Shown here: positions 25,167 through 34,327 of the stretch, piece after piece
Layout: the number at the start of each line of letters is the position of its first letter
How positions within the stretch are numbered: position 1 is the first letter of the stretch
Assembly (NCBI GenBank): GCA_038531315.1
Contig: JBCBBT010000001.1
Span: 1-64,000, forward strand
Direction: 5' to 3'
DNA from: JAJFFW01 sp038531315
Lineage (GTDB): Bacteria > Pseudomonadota > Alphaproteobacteria > Caulobacterales > Parvularculaceae
DNA length: 64,000 nucleotides
The notes under the pieces: model-generated
What the model saw: the letters and a program-made list of their open reading frames with translations, nothing else
Told to the model about the DNA's origin: nothing
Databases searched by the model: none
Made by a program: the position numbers and the translations under genes

Positions 25167-26348
25167 GTGCACGCGGGACCAGATGCATTTTTAGGCGGCG
25201 TTCAGTTGCTCACGGCGGCGCTTGCGGTTGTTTCGCTCGCGATTGTCGGCCACCGCAGCATGCGTTCGCCCTTGTCGATCTATTTTGCGTTGTTTGCGGG
25301 CGCGATGTTTTGCGCAGCGCTGGAGGGATATTACGGCGACGCCCTCGGCGCGCTGCAGCCTCTTGTCAGGATCGGCGGTTTTGCCGGTTGCGGCTGGGCC
25401 TGGCTTCTCGCGCGGGCGATGTTCCGCGATACGACTCCGCACAAACCAGCGCAGCAGAAACCAGAGCAGCAGAAATCAGCACAACTGGAATGGGCGCCGC
25501 TGGCGCTCGTCCTTGCGATCCTCGCGCCGGAAGTTGCAGCGCTCGGCGTCGAGCCGGCGGCGGCCCATGCGGTCTGGCGGATCGCCGAAAATCTTCAAAC
25601 GCTTGCCAGTTCCACGGTGCTGTTGCTGGTCTTCATCACCGTAGCGCGCGGATATTCCCCGACCATGGCGGCGTCTGAAAAACGCTTCCGGCAGATTTTC
25701 CTCGCTGGTTACGCGGCGCTCATCGGGTTCGGGGTCCTTTGGGTCGGCGGCGACGCCGACGGATCGCTCGCCGTGCAATCAAAAGACATTGTGCAGAGCA
25801 TTTGCGCTTTGGCGGCGATGACCTTGGCCGCGATCGCCGTGCGTTACCGGCAAGATCATCCGCTTGCGCTTAACCCGCCTGCAATTTCGCAAGCAAACGC
25901 GCGGGCGGCGCGCGCCTTGCGCAATGCGCATCAAAAGCCCGATCCGGAATTGTCAGCCCTCGCCCAAAAAGTGGAAGCGCTGGTGCGCACGCCAGAGATC
26001 TTTTCAACGCCAAACCTTAAAGTGAGCGACGTCGCCGCACAGCTCGGCGAGCCCGAATATAAAGTCTCAAAATGCATCACCAGCGAAACGGCGGCGGCGA
26101 ATTTCAACAGGCTGGTCAATCATTACAGGATCGAACACGCCAAACGCGCGCTCGGCGATCCGTCCCTGCAGGAACAATCGATCCTGCAGATTGCGCTTGG
26201 CGCGGGCTTTGGTTCCATCGGCCCGTTCAATCGCGCCTTTAAGGAAGCGACCGGCGCGACCCCGCGCGCGTTTCGCAAGAGCGGCCTCGACAAGGCGCAT
26301 CGCCATATGGCCTCGCCCGCCGACAAGGCGCGGCTCGTCAAAACCTGA
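25167..26348 (+). CDS. AraC-family regulator with N-terminal membrane domain
   Basis: GTG start at 25167 with AAAGGAGG 5 bp upstream; the frame is open further left but lacks signals. The first ~230 residues contain six or seven hydrophobic helices. The C-terminal ~100 residues form an AraC-type double helix-turn-helix (KVSDVAAQLGEPEYKVSKCI; LQIALGAGFGSIGPFNRAFKE; TGATPRAFRKS). It is therefore a membrane-bound transcription factor, sensing an unknown signal. A 15-bp tandem repeat encodes Gln/Lys-rich residues in a loop near residues 93-107. Confidence 0.85.
   Translation: MHAGPDAFLGGVQLLTAALAVVSLAIVGHRSMRSPLSIYFALFAGAMFCAALEGYYGDALGALQPLVRIGGFAGCGWAWLLARAMFRDTTPHKPAQQKPEQQKSAQLEWAPLALVLAILAPEVAALGVEPAAAHAVWRIAENLQTLASSTVLLLVFITVARGYSPTMAASEKRFRQIFLAGYAALIGFGVLWVGGDADGSLAVQSKDIVQSICALAAMTLAAIAVRYRQDHPLALNPPAISQANARAARALRNAHQKPDPELSALAQKVEALVRTPEIFSTPNLKVSDVAAQLGEPEYKVSKCITSETAAANFNRLVNHYRIEHAKRALGDPSLQEQSILQIALGAGFGSIGPFNRAFKEATGATPRAFRKSGLDKAHRHMASPADKARLVKT
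25443..25487. repeat. three 15-bp in-frame tandem repeats in the AraC-type gene
   Basis: Units at 25443, 25458 and 25473 (AAACCAGMGCAGCAG-like), encoding KPAQQ, KPEQQ, KSAQL. They fall in a hydrophilic loop between predicted membrane helices. Confidence 0.8.
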
Positions 26349-26436
26349 TGGGCTAAATTTTCGGCAAGGCAAAAAGCCGTCTGCGATTAAGCGCGCATCG
26401 CCCCCGGGCTGCGGCGGGTATCGGCCCGTGTCGGTC

Positions 26437-26793
26437 CTAAAGGACGCTTTCGATCGCGTTGTCCTCGCCCATCAAAACCACGGTCGGTTTATAATTGCGC
26501 GCTTCTTCCGCGGGCAACTGACCATAAGCGGCGATGATCACCTTGTCGCCGACGCTGGCGAGACGCGCGGCGGCGCCGTTCAGCATGAATTCTTTCGACC
26601 CCCGCTCGGCCGGCAACGCATACGTCGTCAGCCGCGCGCCGTTGGTCACGTTCCAGATGGCCACCTGCTCATGCGGCAGGATCGAAGCCGCATCCAGAAT
26701 GTCCTCATCGATGGCGATTGAGCCCTCATAGTGAAGGTCGGTCATGGTCAATGTGGCGCGATGAATTTTGGCCTTGAGCATGGTCAAAAGCAT
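26437..26793 (-). CDS. panD: aspartate 1-decarboxylase
   Basis: Makes beta-alanine from aspartate for pantothenate and CoA. It is a small pyruvoyl enzyme, self-cleaved at Gly24-Ser25 in HYEGSIAIDEDIL. The family signatures MLKAKIHRATLT, IWNVTNGARLTTY and GDKVIIAAYG are all present. The ATG at 26793 (118 residues) has AGGAGA at a good distance; the longer open frame upstream is not conserved. Monocistronic, facing the AraC-type gene. Confidence 0.95.
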   Translation of the reverse strand: MLLTMLKAKIHRATLTMTDLHYEGSIAIDEDILDAASILPHEQVAIWNVTNGARLTTYALPAERGSKEFMLNGAAARLASVGDKVIIAAYGQLPAEEARNYKPTVVLMGEDNAIESVL

Positions 26794-27056
26794 GGGCGAG
26801 GTCTCCTGGACCGCTGGAAACGGTTTTGTCGGGTGTGGTTCTAGTGAAAGGCCCGGCGATTTGCCAGACGTTTCATATATAGGAACGCGCCGGCGCTTCT
26901 CCAAGGCTGGCGGCGGCAATTTTTTCCGATTTTCACCATAATAACAAAGTCTTGCCGCATTTGACCGGATTTCGCCAATGGGTTTTTGCGCAAATCGCGC
27001 GGCGGTGTATATTAACCATTAAGAAGCGATGTCGATGGGGATATGACGGGGATCTT

Positions 27057-28076
27057 ATGGGGCCGTTTTTTAAGAGCTTATCGGGGAAGAGCTTGATCGG
27101 GAAAACCTTGCTCTGGTGTCTTGCCGCGGTCGCATTGACTGGCGCATTGGCCGGCGCGCCGGCGCTCGCCCACGACAAATCGAAAACCGCTAACGCGTCC
27201 GACGCGCAGACGGATGCGGATGACAATGCGATCGCCGAAGATGGCGACACCGAAGACGAAGATCTCGATACGGCGCAAATTGCGCCCTATAAAGGTGGGG
27301 GCGCGGCCCCGGGCGAGTCCAACGGCATCGGCCCGGACCCGGACGGCGATTCCAACCCGGCCACCAATACGCGCACCTTCGCCAAGATCGGCGACGCCGC
27401 CGAGGCCTCGTTCGACCCGCCCTATCGCGTTGTCACGTTCGAAGCGCCGCCCGGCGCCCATCAGGACAAAATCGCCACTCAGTACGCTGAAAAATACGGC
27501 GTCCGGTTCAGTAAAGGCCTGCGCCGTCAAATCTGTGAGGGCCAGCGCTATTTCCGCTACGACTCACAATGCACCTACCGCGCCGCGCCCAGCGGCAAAT
27601 ACGCCGCCGTTTATCGCGACGATTTTCACCGGCCGCTGACGATTGAGTTCCAAAAGCCCGTTTGCGTCGCCGCGCTCGCGATCTATCCCACCGGCGGCAA
27701 GGAAGGCGAGCGCTTTGAAGTCTCGCTTCAGGGCTACGACAAAAACGGGCGCAAGCTCGATCCCGCGAAAATCCAGTTTACATGGACCGATTACACATTC
27801 CGCTGGCGCAATATGGTCGGCGCCTATTTCCTGAATAACCCCGCGACGCGCGTCGATGTGAATGTGCGCAGCTTTACGAAAAAGCCCAAGCGCGACGACG
27901 CCGCCGATAATGACGTTGACGACGGCGCAAAAGACGATGAGGACGCGCTCGAAGAAGACGACGATGACGAACTCGTCGAGGATCGCACCAAGATCGTCCG
28001 GTTCCTGATCGATGATGTCGCGTTCATCGATGATGGTTGCGATAAGGAATTGCGCGCTGTTGAGGACGCCGTTTAA
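27057..28076 (+). CDS. secreted acidic protein of unknown function
   Basis: Not recognised. 339 residues with a clear signal peptide (hydrophobic TLLWCLAAVALTGALAGAPALA). Then come a low-complexity acidic stretch (~40 residues), a compact folded region of ~190 residues with Cys pairs (RRQICEGQRYFRYDSQC, PVCVAALAIYP) and several aromatic beta-strand-like segments, and a second acidic run (Asp/Glu-rich, about residues 285-312) before a final RFLIDDVAFIDDGC. The folded region looks like a beta-sandwich, perhaps carbohydrate- or calcium-binding; this is inference. The ATG at 27057 is chosen for the signal peptide. A strong terminator follows. Confidence 0.75.
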   Translation: MGPFFKSLSGKSLIGKTLLWCLAAVALTGALAGAPALAHDKSKTANASDAQTDADDNAIAEDGDTEDEDLDTAQIAPYKGGGAAPGESNGIGPDPDGDSNPATNTRTFAKIGDAAEASFDPPYRVVTFEAPPGAHQDKIATQYAEKYGVRFSKGLRRQICEGQRYFRYDSQCTYRAAPSGKYAAVYRDDFHRPLTIEFQKPVCVAALAIYPTGGKEGERFEVSLQGYDKNGRKLDPAKIQFTWTDYTFRWRNMVGAYFLNNPATRVDVNVRSFTKKPKRDDAADNDVDDGAKDDEDALEEDDDDELVEDRTKIVRFLIDDVAFIDDGCDKELRAVEDAV

Positions 28077-28192
28077 AGGCGCGCCGCTGAACAGTCCGAC
28101 GAGGATCGCCGCCGCCGCAAAATTTATTCACTCACAGCACAAGTTTTATCAGCGTCTCCCCCTGGCTCAACGCATTCTCTCTCCTGAGCCAG

Positions 28193-28230
28193 AAAAAACG
28201 CGCCGCTTCAGTAAAAGCGGCGCGTTTTTT
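28193..28230 (+). terminator. bidirectional intrinsic terminator
   Basis: AAAAAACGCGCCGCTT pairs with AAGCGGCGCGTTTTTT around a short loop, with T-runs on both strands. It ends the acidic secreted protein gene and could also stop - strand transcripts coming from the YegP-like gene. Confidence 0.9.
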
Positions 28231-28289
28231 AATGTCCGGCGCTGGCTTCCGATGAAAGCCGCGGATCGGCTTAGCCCTTTGTTGGGGGC

Positions 28290-28625
28290 CTAACCGGTCT
28301 GGTCGTCGATGGCGGCGTCGGGTGCGTTGTTCATGACGCTTTGAATGCCGTTTTTGGCGCCGTCTTCTGATTCGTAGGCCTGGCTTTTGCCGATCACCTC
28401 GTGGTTACCCGCTTTCAGCACGAAATACGGCTTGCCGTTCGATTGTTCCTTGATCGCATAGCGGGCTTCTTCAGGCGCGTTTTTCTTGACCGACGCAATC
28501 CCGTTCTCAGCGCCGCGCTTTTCTTTGTAGCCCTCGCTGGCAAGGATATTCTCGCCGTTGCCGGCTTTGAGCCGAAAACGATATTCCCCCGCCTTATCCT
28601 GATAGAGTTCGAATTTTCCTGCCAT
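28290..28625 (-). CDS. YegP-like protein (two DUF1508 repeats)
   Basis: 111 residues made of two tandem DUF1508 units: KFELYQDKAGEYRFRLKAGN...ILASEGY and YFVLKAGN...VIGKSQAYES, each followed by a GI-SV-NAP motif. Proteins of this type are small, conserved and cytosolic, with no defined function. Single gene, divergent from the UvrD-type helicase. Confidence 0.85.
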   Translation of the reverse strand: MAGKFELYQDKAGEYRFRLKAGNGENILASEGYKEKRGAENGIASVKKNAPEEARYAIKEQSNGKPYFVLKAGNHEVIGKSQAYESEDGAKNGIQSVMNNAPDAAIDDQTG

Positions 28626-28753
28626 TTCCTGACCTCCAATAATACGCCTTTACCGATAGGCGATTCGTTGACTTCGCACAGTATAAGCGCTCTTGCGCAG
28701 AAGGGCGACACTACAAATGTTCCAGAATCGTTCCCGGTCGGTTAAGAAAACCC

Positions 28754-31084
28754 ATGAGTTCCAAGTTATCGATTTCAGAACGCGCCCTTGCGGGCCTTAA
28801 CGCCGCCCCCGCCGGCGATAACAGCGCCGCCGCGCCGGCCTATCTCGATGGGCTCAACGAGGCCCAGCGCGCCGCCGTCGAGGCGACCGACGGCCCGGTT
28901 CTGGTGCTCGCCGGCGCCGGCACCGGCAAGACGCGGGCCCTGACGACCCGCCTCGCCCACCTCCTCCACACCGGGCGGGCGCGGCCTTACCAGATTCTCG
29001 CCGTGACCTTCACCAACAAGGCCGCGCGCGAGATGCGCGACCGGATCGAAAAACTGGTCGGCGACCGCGTGGAGGGCATGCAATGGCTCGGCACGTTCCA
29101 CTCGATCGCCGCGCAGATCCTGCGCCGACACGCCGAGCTCGCCGGGCTCAAATCGAATTTCACCATTCTCGACACGGACGATCAGGTGCGCCTCGCCAAG
29201 CAGGTGATTGTCGACGCGGGGCTCGACGAAAAGCGCTGGACCGGGCGCGGGCTGGCGGCCATGATCGATGGCTGGAAAAACCGCGGTTTAACGCCGGATA
29301 AAGTCCCCGCCAACGAGGCGTATCATTTCGCCGACGGCAAGGGCGTTGATCTTTATGCGGCCTATCAGGCGCGCCTTAAGACGCTGAACGCGGCTGACTT
29401 CGGCGATCTCCTTGTCCATAATCTGACGATTTTTCAAAACAACGCCGATCTTCTCGAAAAGTATCAGGCGAAGTTTTCTTATATGCTGGTCGATGAGTAT
29501 CAAGACACCAATGTGGCGCAGTATCTCTGGCTGCGCCTGCTCGCGCAAAAGCATAAAAATATCTGCTGCGTCGGCGATGATGATCAGTCGATCTATGGCT
29601 GGCGCGGCGCTGAGGTTGAGAACATTCTGCGGTTTGAAAAGGACTTTCCGGGCGCCGCCGTGATCCGCCTTGAGCAGAATTATCGCTCGACGCCGGCGAT
29701 CCTCGGGGCCGCCTCCGGCCTGATCGCGTCGAACAAGGACCGGCTCGGCAAAACGCTGTGGACGGAACAAAATGAGGGCGAACTCGTCAAAGTACGCGGC
29801 GTCTGGGACGGCGATGAAGAAGCGCGGCTCATCGGCGATGATATTGAAGCCGAACAGAGTAAGGGCAGGCGCCTGTCGCATATGGCGGTTCTGGTGCGCG
29901 CCTCGTTCCAGATGCGTGCCTTTGAAGAGCGCTTTAACACGCTCGGCCTACCCTACCGGGTCGTCGGCGGTCCGCGCTTTTATGAACGCGAGGAAACGCG
30001 CGACGCGCTCGCCTATCTGAGGCTGGTGCGCAGTCACGACGACGATCTCGCCTTTGACCGGATCGCCAACAAGCCCGCCCGCAAGCTCGGCGGGCAGACC
30101 ATGCAGACGATCCACGCCTTCGCCCGCCGTCAAGGGATGCCCTTGATGACGGCGAGCCGGCATCTGATCGAAAGCGACGATCTCCATGGCGCGGGGCGCA
30201 ACGCCTTGCGCAAATTTATCGAAATGATCGATCGCTGGACGAACGAGGCCGGCGATTTCTCGCCGCGCGACCTCACCGAGCTGGTGCTGGAAGAATCGGG
30301 GTATACGGATTACTGGAAAAACTCCAAATCTCCGAAAGCCGGCTCGAAACTCGACAACCTCAAGGAGGTCGTGCAGGCCGTTTCCGAGTTCGACACGCTT
30401 GAGGCTTATCTCGACCATGTGGCGCTCGTTGCCGAACACAATGAGGCCTCGGCGGACGGCCAGGTCTGGCTGATGACGCTGCATGCGGCGAAGGGCCTTG
30501 AGTTTCCCGTCGTCTTTCTCGCCGGATGGGAAGAAGGCATCTTCCCCTCGCAGCGCGCGCTCGATGAAAAAGGAACCGTCGCCCTGGAGGAGGAGCGCCG
30601 GCTCGCCTATGTCGGCGTCACGCGCGCCCAGGAAAGTTGCCGGATTTCCTTCGCCGCCAACCGCCAGGTTTATGGCCGCTGGCAGAACGCGATCCCCTCG
30701 CGCTTCATCGACGAGTTGCCGGAAGCCCATGTCGAGGTCGTCTCCGAGCCCGGGCTCTACGGGAACACGGCATCCTCGCTCGCCGCGCATTCGCAATTCA
30801 CCGCCGACCGCCTGAAAGACGATACCTATTATGACAATCCGGCCTGGCGGCGCGCGCGCGCGGCGGCGACAAGACCGGCGACCGAGGCGCCGATGATCGA
30901 CGGGCGCGCCCATACGGTGTCGGTGAACGCGCCGGGTAAGTCGAAATTCGCCATCGGCGCGCGCGTGTTTCATCAAAAGTTTGGCTACGGAAAAGTCACC
31001 GCCTCGGAAGGCCAGAAGCTGACCGTCGACTTCGACCATTCAGGACCGAAAAAAGTCATCGATTCCTTTCTCGAAGCCGCCTAG
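28754..31084 (+). CDS. uvrD: UvrD/PcrA-type superfamily 1 DNA helicase
   Basis: 3'-5' helicase of DNA repair. Walker A GAGTGKT at residues 54-60, motif II LVDEYQDTN, motif III GDDDQSIYGWRGAE, motif IV VIRLEQNYRS, motif V LMTLHAAKGLEFPVVFLAG, and motif VI EERRLAYVGVTRAQ. The C-terminal KFAIGARVFHQKFGYGKV domain is typical of the PcrA/UvrD branch. 776 residues. prmA follows after 25 bp. Confidence 0.95.
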   Translation: MSSKLSISERALAGLNAAPAGDNSAAAPAYLDGLNEAQRAAVEATDGPVLVLAGAGTGKTRALTTRLAHLLHTGRARPYQILAVTFTNKAAREMRDRIEKLVGDRVEGMQWLGTFHSIAAQILRRHAELAGLKSNFTILDTDDQVRLAKQVIVDAGLDEKRWTGRGLAAMIDGWKNRGLTPDKVPANEAYHFADGKGVDLYAAYQARLKTLNAADFGDLLVHNLTIFQNNADLLEKYQAKFSYMLVDEYQDTNVAQYLWLRLLAQKHKNICCVGDDDQSIYGWRGAEVENILRFEKDFPGAAVIRLEQNYRSTPAILGAASGLIASNKDRLGKTLWTEQNEGELVKVRGVWDGDEEARLIGDDIEAEQSKGRRLSHMAVLVRASFQMRAFEERFNTLGLPYRVVGGPRFYEREETRDALAYLRLVRSHDDDLAFDRIANKPARKLGGQTMQTIHAFARRQGMPLMTASRHLIESDDLHGAGRNALRKFIEMIDRWTNEAGDFSPRDLTELVLEESGYTDYWKNSKSPKAGSKLDNLKEVVQAVSEFDTLEAYLDHVALVAEHNEASADGQVWLMTLHAAKGLEFPVVFLAGWEEGIFPSQRALDEKGTVALEEERRLAYVGVTRAQESCRISFAANRQVYGRWQNAIPSRFIDELPEAHVEVVSEPGLYGNTASSLAAHSQFTADRLKDDTYYDNPAWRRARAAATRPATEAPMIDGRAHTVSVNAPGKSKFAIGARVFHQKFGYGKVTASEGQKLTVDFDHSGPKKVIDSFLEAA

Positions 31085-31109
31085 CGTCGCAATCGTTCAG
31101 GGCACGAGC

Positions 31110-32018
31110 ATGTCATCCCACACATCCTTCAAAGCGGTCTGGCGCGGGCCCCGCGCGGCGATGGAAATCGCCGAGACCTGGTTTTCAGAAATCTGCGACC
31201 CGCCGGCGGACGCCGTCTGGCTGACCAACAGGCGGCCGGTCGAGGCGGAGAGCGACGATTGGGCGGTCGAAGTTTATTTCGCAGAAAAGCCCGACCTGTC
31301 GGCGCTCGCGCACGCGATCGCAGACTATGATCCGCGCTGGCGCGGCATTGCGCCCGGCGCGATCGAGACCGTGCCGGATAAAGACTGGGTCGCGCACGCC
31401 CTTGAGGGGCTCGGCGTCGTCGAAGCGGGGCGCTTTGTTCTTTACGGCGTTCACGATGCGGACAAAGTCGCCGATCAGAACGGCGACAAAATTACAATCC
31501 GGATCGACGCCAATCAGGCCTTCGGCACCGGCCACCACCCCACCACGGCCGGCTGTCTGATGTTGCTCGACCGGCTGGCGGGCGTCGCGCCAAAGAAGGT
31601 CCTCGATCTTGGATGCGGCTCGGCTGTGCTTGCAATCGCTGCGGCGAAACTCTGGCGCCGCGCCGCGCTCGCCACCGATATCGATGCGGCCTCGGTTGAG
31701 ATCGCCCGCGAAAACGTTCTGCTGAACGACGCGGACGGTTACGTCACCGTCGAAGAGGCCGACGGGTTCGACCATCCGCTGACCGCCGACGCGGCGCCGT
31801 TTGATTTCGTCTTCGCCAATATCCTGGCCGGCCCGCTGAAAGAATTCGCCCCGGCGATGGCCGCCCACACCGCAAAGAACGGCCGCGTCATGCTCGCCGG
31901 CCTGATGCGCGAACAAGAGGCCGGCGTACTGGAAGCCTATGAAGCGCAGGGTTTCCGGCTTCTCAACCGGATCGACCATGAAACCTGGCCTGTCCTCCTG
32001 CTTGTCTGGCGCGGTTAA
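31110..32018 (+). CDS. prmA: ribosomal protein L11 methyltransferase
   Basis: SAM-dependent methyltransferase that trimethylates L11. Substrate/SAM motif AFGTGHHPTT, motif I VLDLGCGSAVLAIAAAK and catalytic FVFANILAGPL are present. 302 residues. It lies between uvrD and the aminopeptidase gene on the same strand; the three may form an operon. Confidence 0.94.
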   Translation: MSSHTSFKAVWRGPRAAMEIAETWFSEICDPPADAVWLTNRRPVEAESDDWAVEVYFAEKPDLSALAHAIADYDPRWRGIAPGAIETVPDKDWVAHALEGLGVVEAGRFVLYGVHDADKVADQNGDKITIRIDANQAFGTGHHPTTAGCLMLLDRLAGVAPKKVLDLGCGSAVLAIAAAKLWRRAALATDIDAASVEIARENVLLNDADGYVTVEEADGFDHPLTADAAPFDFVFANILAGPLKEFAPAMAAHTAKNGRVMLAGLMREQEAGVLEAYEAQGFRLLNRIDHETWPVLLLVWRG

Positions 32019-32087
32019 GCCAGCGCCGTCTTGATGGCGGGCCCGCGAGGCGCGATAGTAAAAGCCCCATGCTCGAAAGGCCGTTCG

Positions 32088-33908
32088 ATGTTTCAGACTT
32101 ATGAACCCGTTTCCGATCGCAGTTTTGCGGCGAAAAACCTGCCGCGCCTGCGCGCCGCCCTCGCTGAGCGCGCTCTCGACGGGTTTATTGTTCCGCATGA
32201 CGATGAATATCAGAATGAATATATCCCCGATTACGCCGAACGCCTGATGTGGGTGTCAGGGTTTTCCGGATCCGCGGGCTCGGCCATTATCATGTCCGAC
32301 AGCGCCGTTATTTTTGTAGACGGGCGCTATACGTTGCAGGTCCGCCAGCAGGTCGATGAGAAATTCTTTACCTTCGAAGACGTCGCCGAGGTGACGCCGG
32401 ACAAATGGCTCGCCGACCATGCGCCGGAAAAAGCCCGTATCGGTTATGACCCGATGCTGCATACGAGCGCGGGCGTCGAAAAACTGAAAGCCGCCGCGGC
32501 AAAGAAAGGCTTTACGCTCGTCGCCATTGACGACAATCCGGTTGATGCGGCGTGGACGGACCAACCGGCAAAACCCTCAGCGCCGGTCAGCGCCCATGCG
32601 CTTACATTCGCCGGGCGCGACTCTGAGGAAAAGCGCCGAGAGATTGGCGAGGCCCTGAAAGAAGCGGGCGCCGACGCCGTCATTCTCACCGCGCCGCCGT
32701 CAATCGCCTGGACCTTCAATATTCGCGGCGGCGACGTTGCGCGCAGCCCCCTGCCGCTTGGGCGCGCCATCGTCCGTCAGGACGGGTCGGCGGCATTGTT
32801 TCTGGCGCCGGAGAAAACCGATAACGCCTTGCCGGCGTTTCTCGGCGACACGGTCGATCTGAAACCGGAAGCCGGCGTCGGCGATGCGCTCGCAAAACTC
32901 GGCGCGGCGGGCGCCAGGGTGGCGCTCGATCCGGCGCTGGCGCCCTCCAAATATCGCGACATCCTCGCCGATGCGGGGGCGGAAATCGTGACCATGGACG
33001 ACCCCGCCGCGTTGCCGCGCGCCTGCAAAAATTCCGTCGAACAGGACGGCGCCCGCGCGGCCCATGTCCGCGACGGGGCCTCGGTGACGCAGTTTCTCCA
33101 CTGGATCGCGACCAACGCACAGTCCGGAAATGTCGATGAAATCACGGCGGCCAAAAAGCTTGAAGAATTCCGCCGCCAGTCGGAAGACCTCGCCGATATT
33201 TCGTTCGACACGATTTCCGGCGCAGGCTCCAACGGCGCCATCTGCCACTATCGCGTCTCCACCGAAACCGCGCTGAAACTCGCGCCCGGCACGCTCTATC
33301 TTGTTGACTCCGGCGGTCAGTACCCTGACGGCACAACCGATATCACGCGCACCATGGCGATCGGCAAACCGAGCGATGAGATGCGCGACCGCTTCACCCG
33401 CGTCCTGAAGGGCCATATCGCGCTCGCGACCATGCGGTTTCCGGCGGGCACCACGGGCACACAGCTCGACGCATTCGCGCGCAAACCGCTCTGGGATGTC
33501 GGGCTCGATTATGATCACGGCACGGGCCACGGGGTCGGCAGTTTTCTGGGCGTTCATGAAGGCCCGCAACGCATCGCCAAAGCGCCCAACGCCCAGGCGC
33601 TGAAGCCCGGTATGATCCTTTCGAATGAACCGGGCTTTTACAAGGAAGGCGAATTCGGCATACGGATTGAAAATCTGGTGATCGTCACCGAGCCGCAACC
33701 GCTGCAAGGAGGCGAGCGGCCGATGATGGGGTTTGAAACGATCACGCTCGCGCCGATCAGCCTCGATCTTGTGATGGCCGCGCTTCTGAGCGAAGCGGAA
33801 AAACACTGGCTCAACAAATACCACGCACGGGTGCGCCAGACGCTGACGCCTCTCCTGCCGGAGCCGGTCGCGGCATGGCTCGCCCACGAAACCCGCTCGA
33901 TTTCTTGA
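32088..33908 (+). CDS. aminopeptidase P family metallopeptidase
   Basis: Xaa-Pro aminopeptidase, M24 fold. Two N-terminal creatinase-like domains (PHDDEYQNEYIPDYAERL; IFVDGRYTLQVRQQ) precede a C-terminal pita-bread domain with the metal ligands in YLVDSGGQYPDGTTDITRT, GTGHGVGSFLGVHEGPQ and SNEPGFYKEGEFGIRIEN. 606 residues from the ATG at 32088 (GAAAGG upstream); an ATG at 32031 would add a nonconserved leader. Length and architecture match the large cytosolic APP2-like group. Confidence 0.93.
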   Translation: MFQTYEPVSDRSFAAKNLPRLRAALAERALDGFIVPHDDEYQNEYIPDYAERLMWVSGFSGSAGSAIIMSDSAVIFVDGRYTLQVRQQVDEKFFTFEDVAEVTPDKWLADHAPEKARIGYDPMLHTSAGVEKLKAAAAKKGFTLVAIDDNPVDAAWTDQPAKPSAPVSAHALTFAGRDSEEKRREIGEALKEAGADAVILTAPPSIAWTFNIRGGDVARSPLPLGRAIVRQDGSAALFLAPEKTDNALPAFLGDTVDLKPEAGVGDALAKLGAAGARVALDPALAPSKYRDILADAGAEIVTMDDPAALPRACKNSVEQDGARAAHVRDGASVTQFLHWIATNAQSGNVDEITAAKKLEEFRRQSEDLADISFDTISGAGSNGAICHYRVSTETALKLAPGTLYLVDSGGQYPDGTTDITRTMAIGKPSDEMRDRFTRVLKGHIALATMRFPAGTTGTQLDAFARKPLWDVGLDYDHGTGHGVGSFLGVHEGPQRIAKAPNAQALKPGMILSNEPGFYKEGEFGIRIENLVIVTEPQPLQGGERPMMGFETITLAPISLDLVMAALLSEAEKHWLNKYHARVRQTLTPLLPEPVAAWLAHETRSIS

Positions 33909-34327
33909 AAATACTTTTGCAGCGCCCGCAAAATAGGCGCTGCGGCGCACAGCGCAGCATAACCTAACCGCCTCAAATCAAAGAGATTTCGGGCCCTCAC
34001 TATACAAACTGTAGGAAACTTATCCCCGCCCCCCTTCGCCGGTCTTAGACTTGCCGCTGTCCGATTGTGAGGCCAGCCCATGGCGACGTAGCGTATTGGG
34101 TAGTCCCCCTCGCGAAAGGATGGCTGGGCGCTTTTGGCGGCGACGCTGATGGCGCTGGTCGTTTGACATCGTGAATAGGGGTTTCCGCGTCGGTCCGCCG
34201 ATCTGCTCGTCAGTCTGTCCGGGAACAGAACATTAAAACCGCCAATCGTCGGCGGGCGCGCCGCTGCGCCAATGGGCGCGCCGCGTCCGCCGCGATCGGG
34301 GGGCGAGCCCGCGTGCGCGCTCCTGGG
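33909..34327. other. 419-bp intergenic region without a recognised gene
   Basis: Lies between the ends of two convergent genes (aminopeptidase, ligA), so no promoter is required. No tRNA, SRP core or other known RNA motif was recognised. A weak imperfect inverted repeat (GCCAGCC near 34072 with GGCTGGG near 34131) and long GC-rich runs are present. A small RNA is possible but unsupported. Confidence 0.4.

Noticed and set aside
33909..34327. Possible 6S, SRP or tmRNA gene
   Set aside because: None of the conserved SRP or tmRNA core sequences could be found, and no convincing long stem for 6S RNA.
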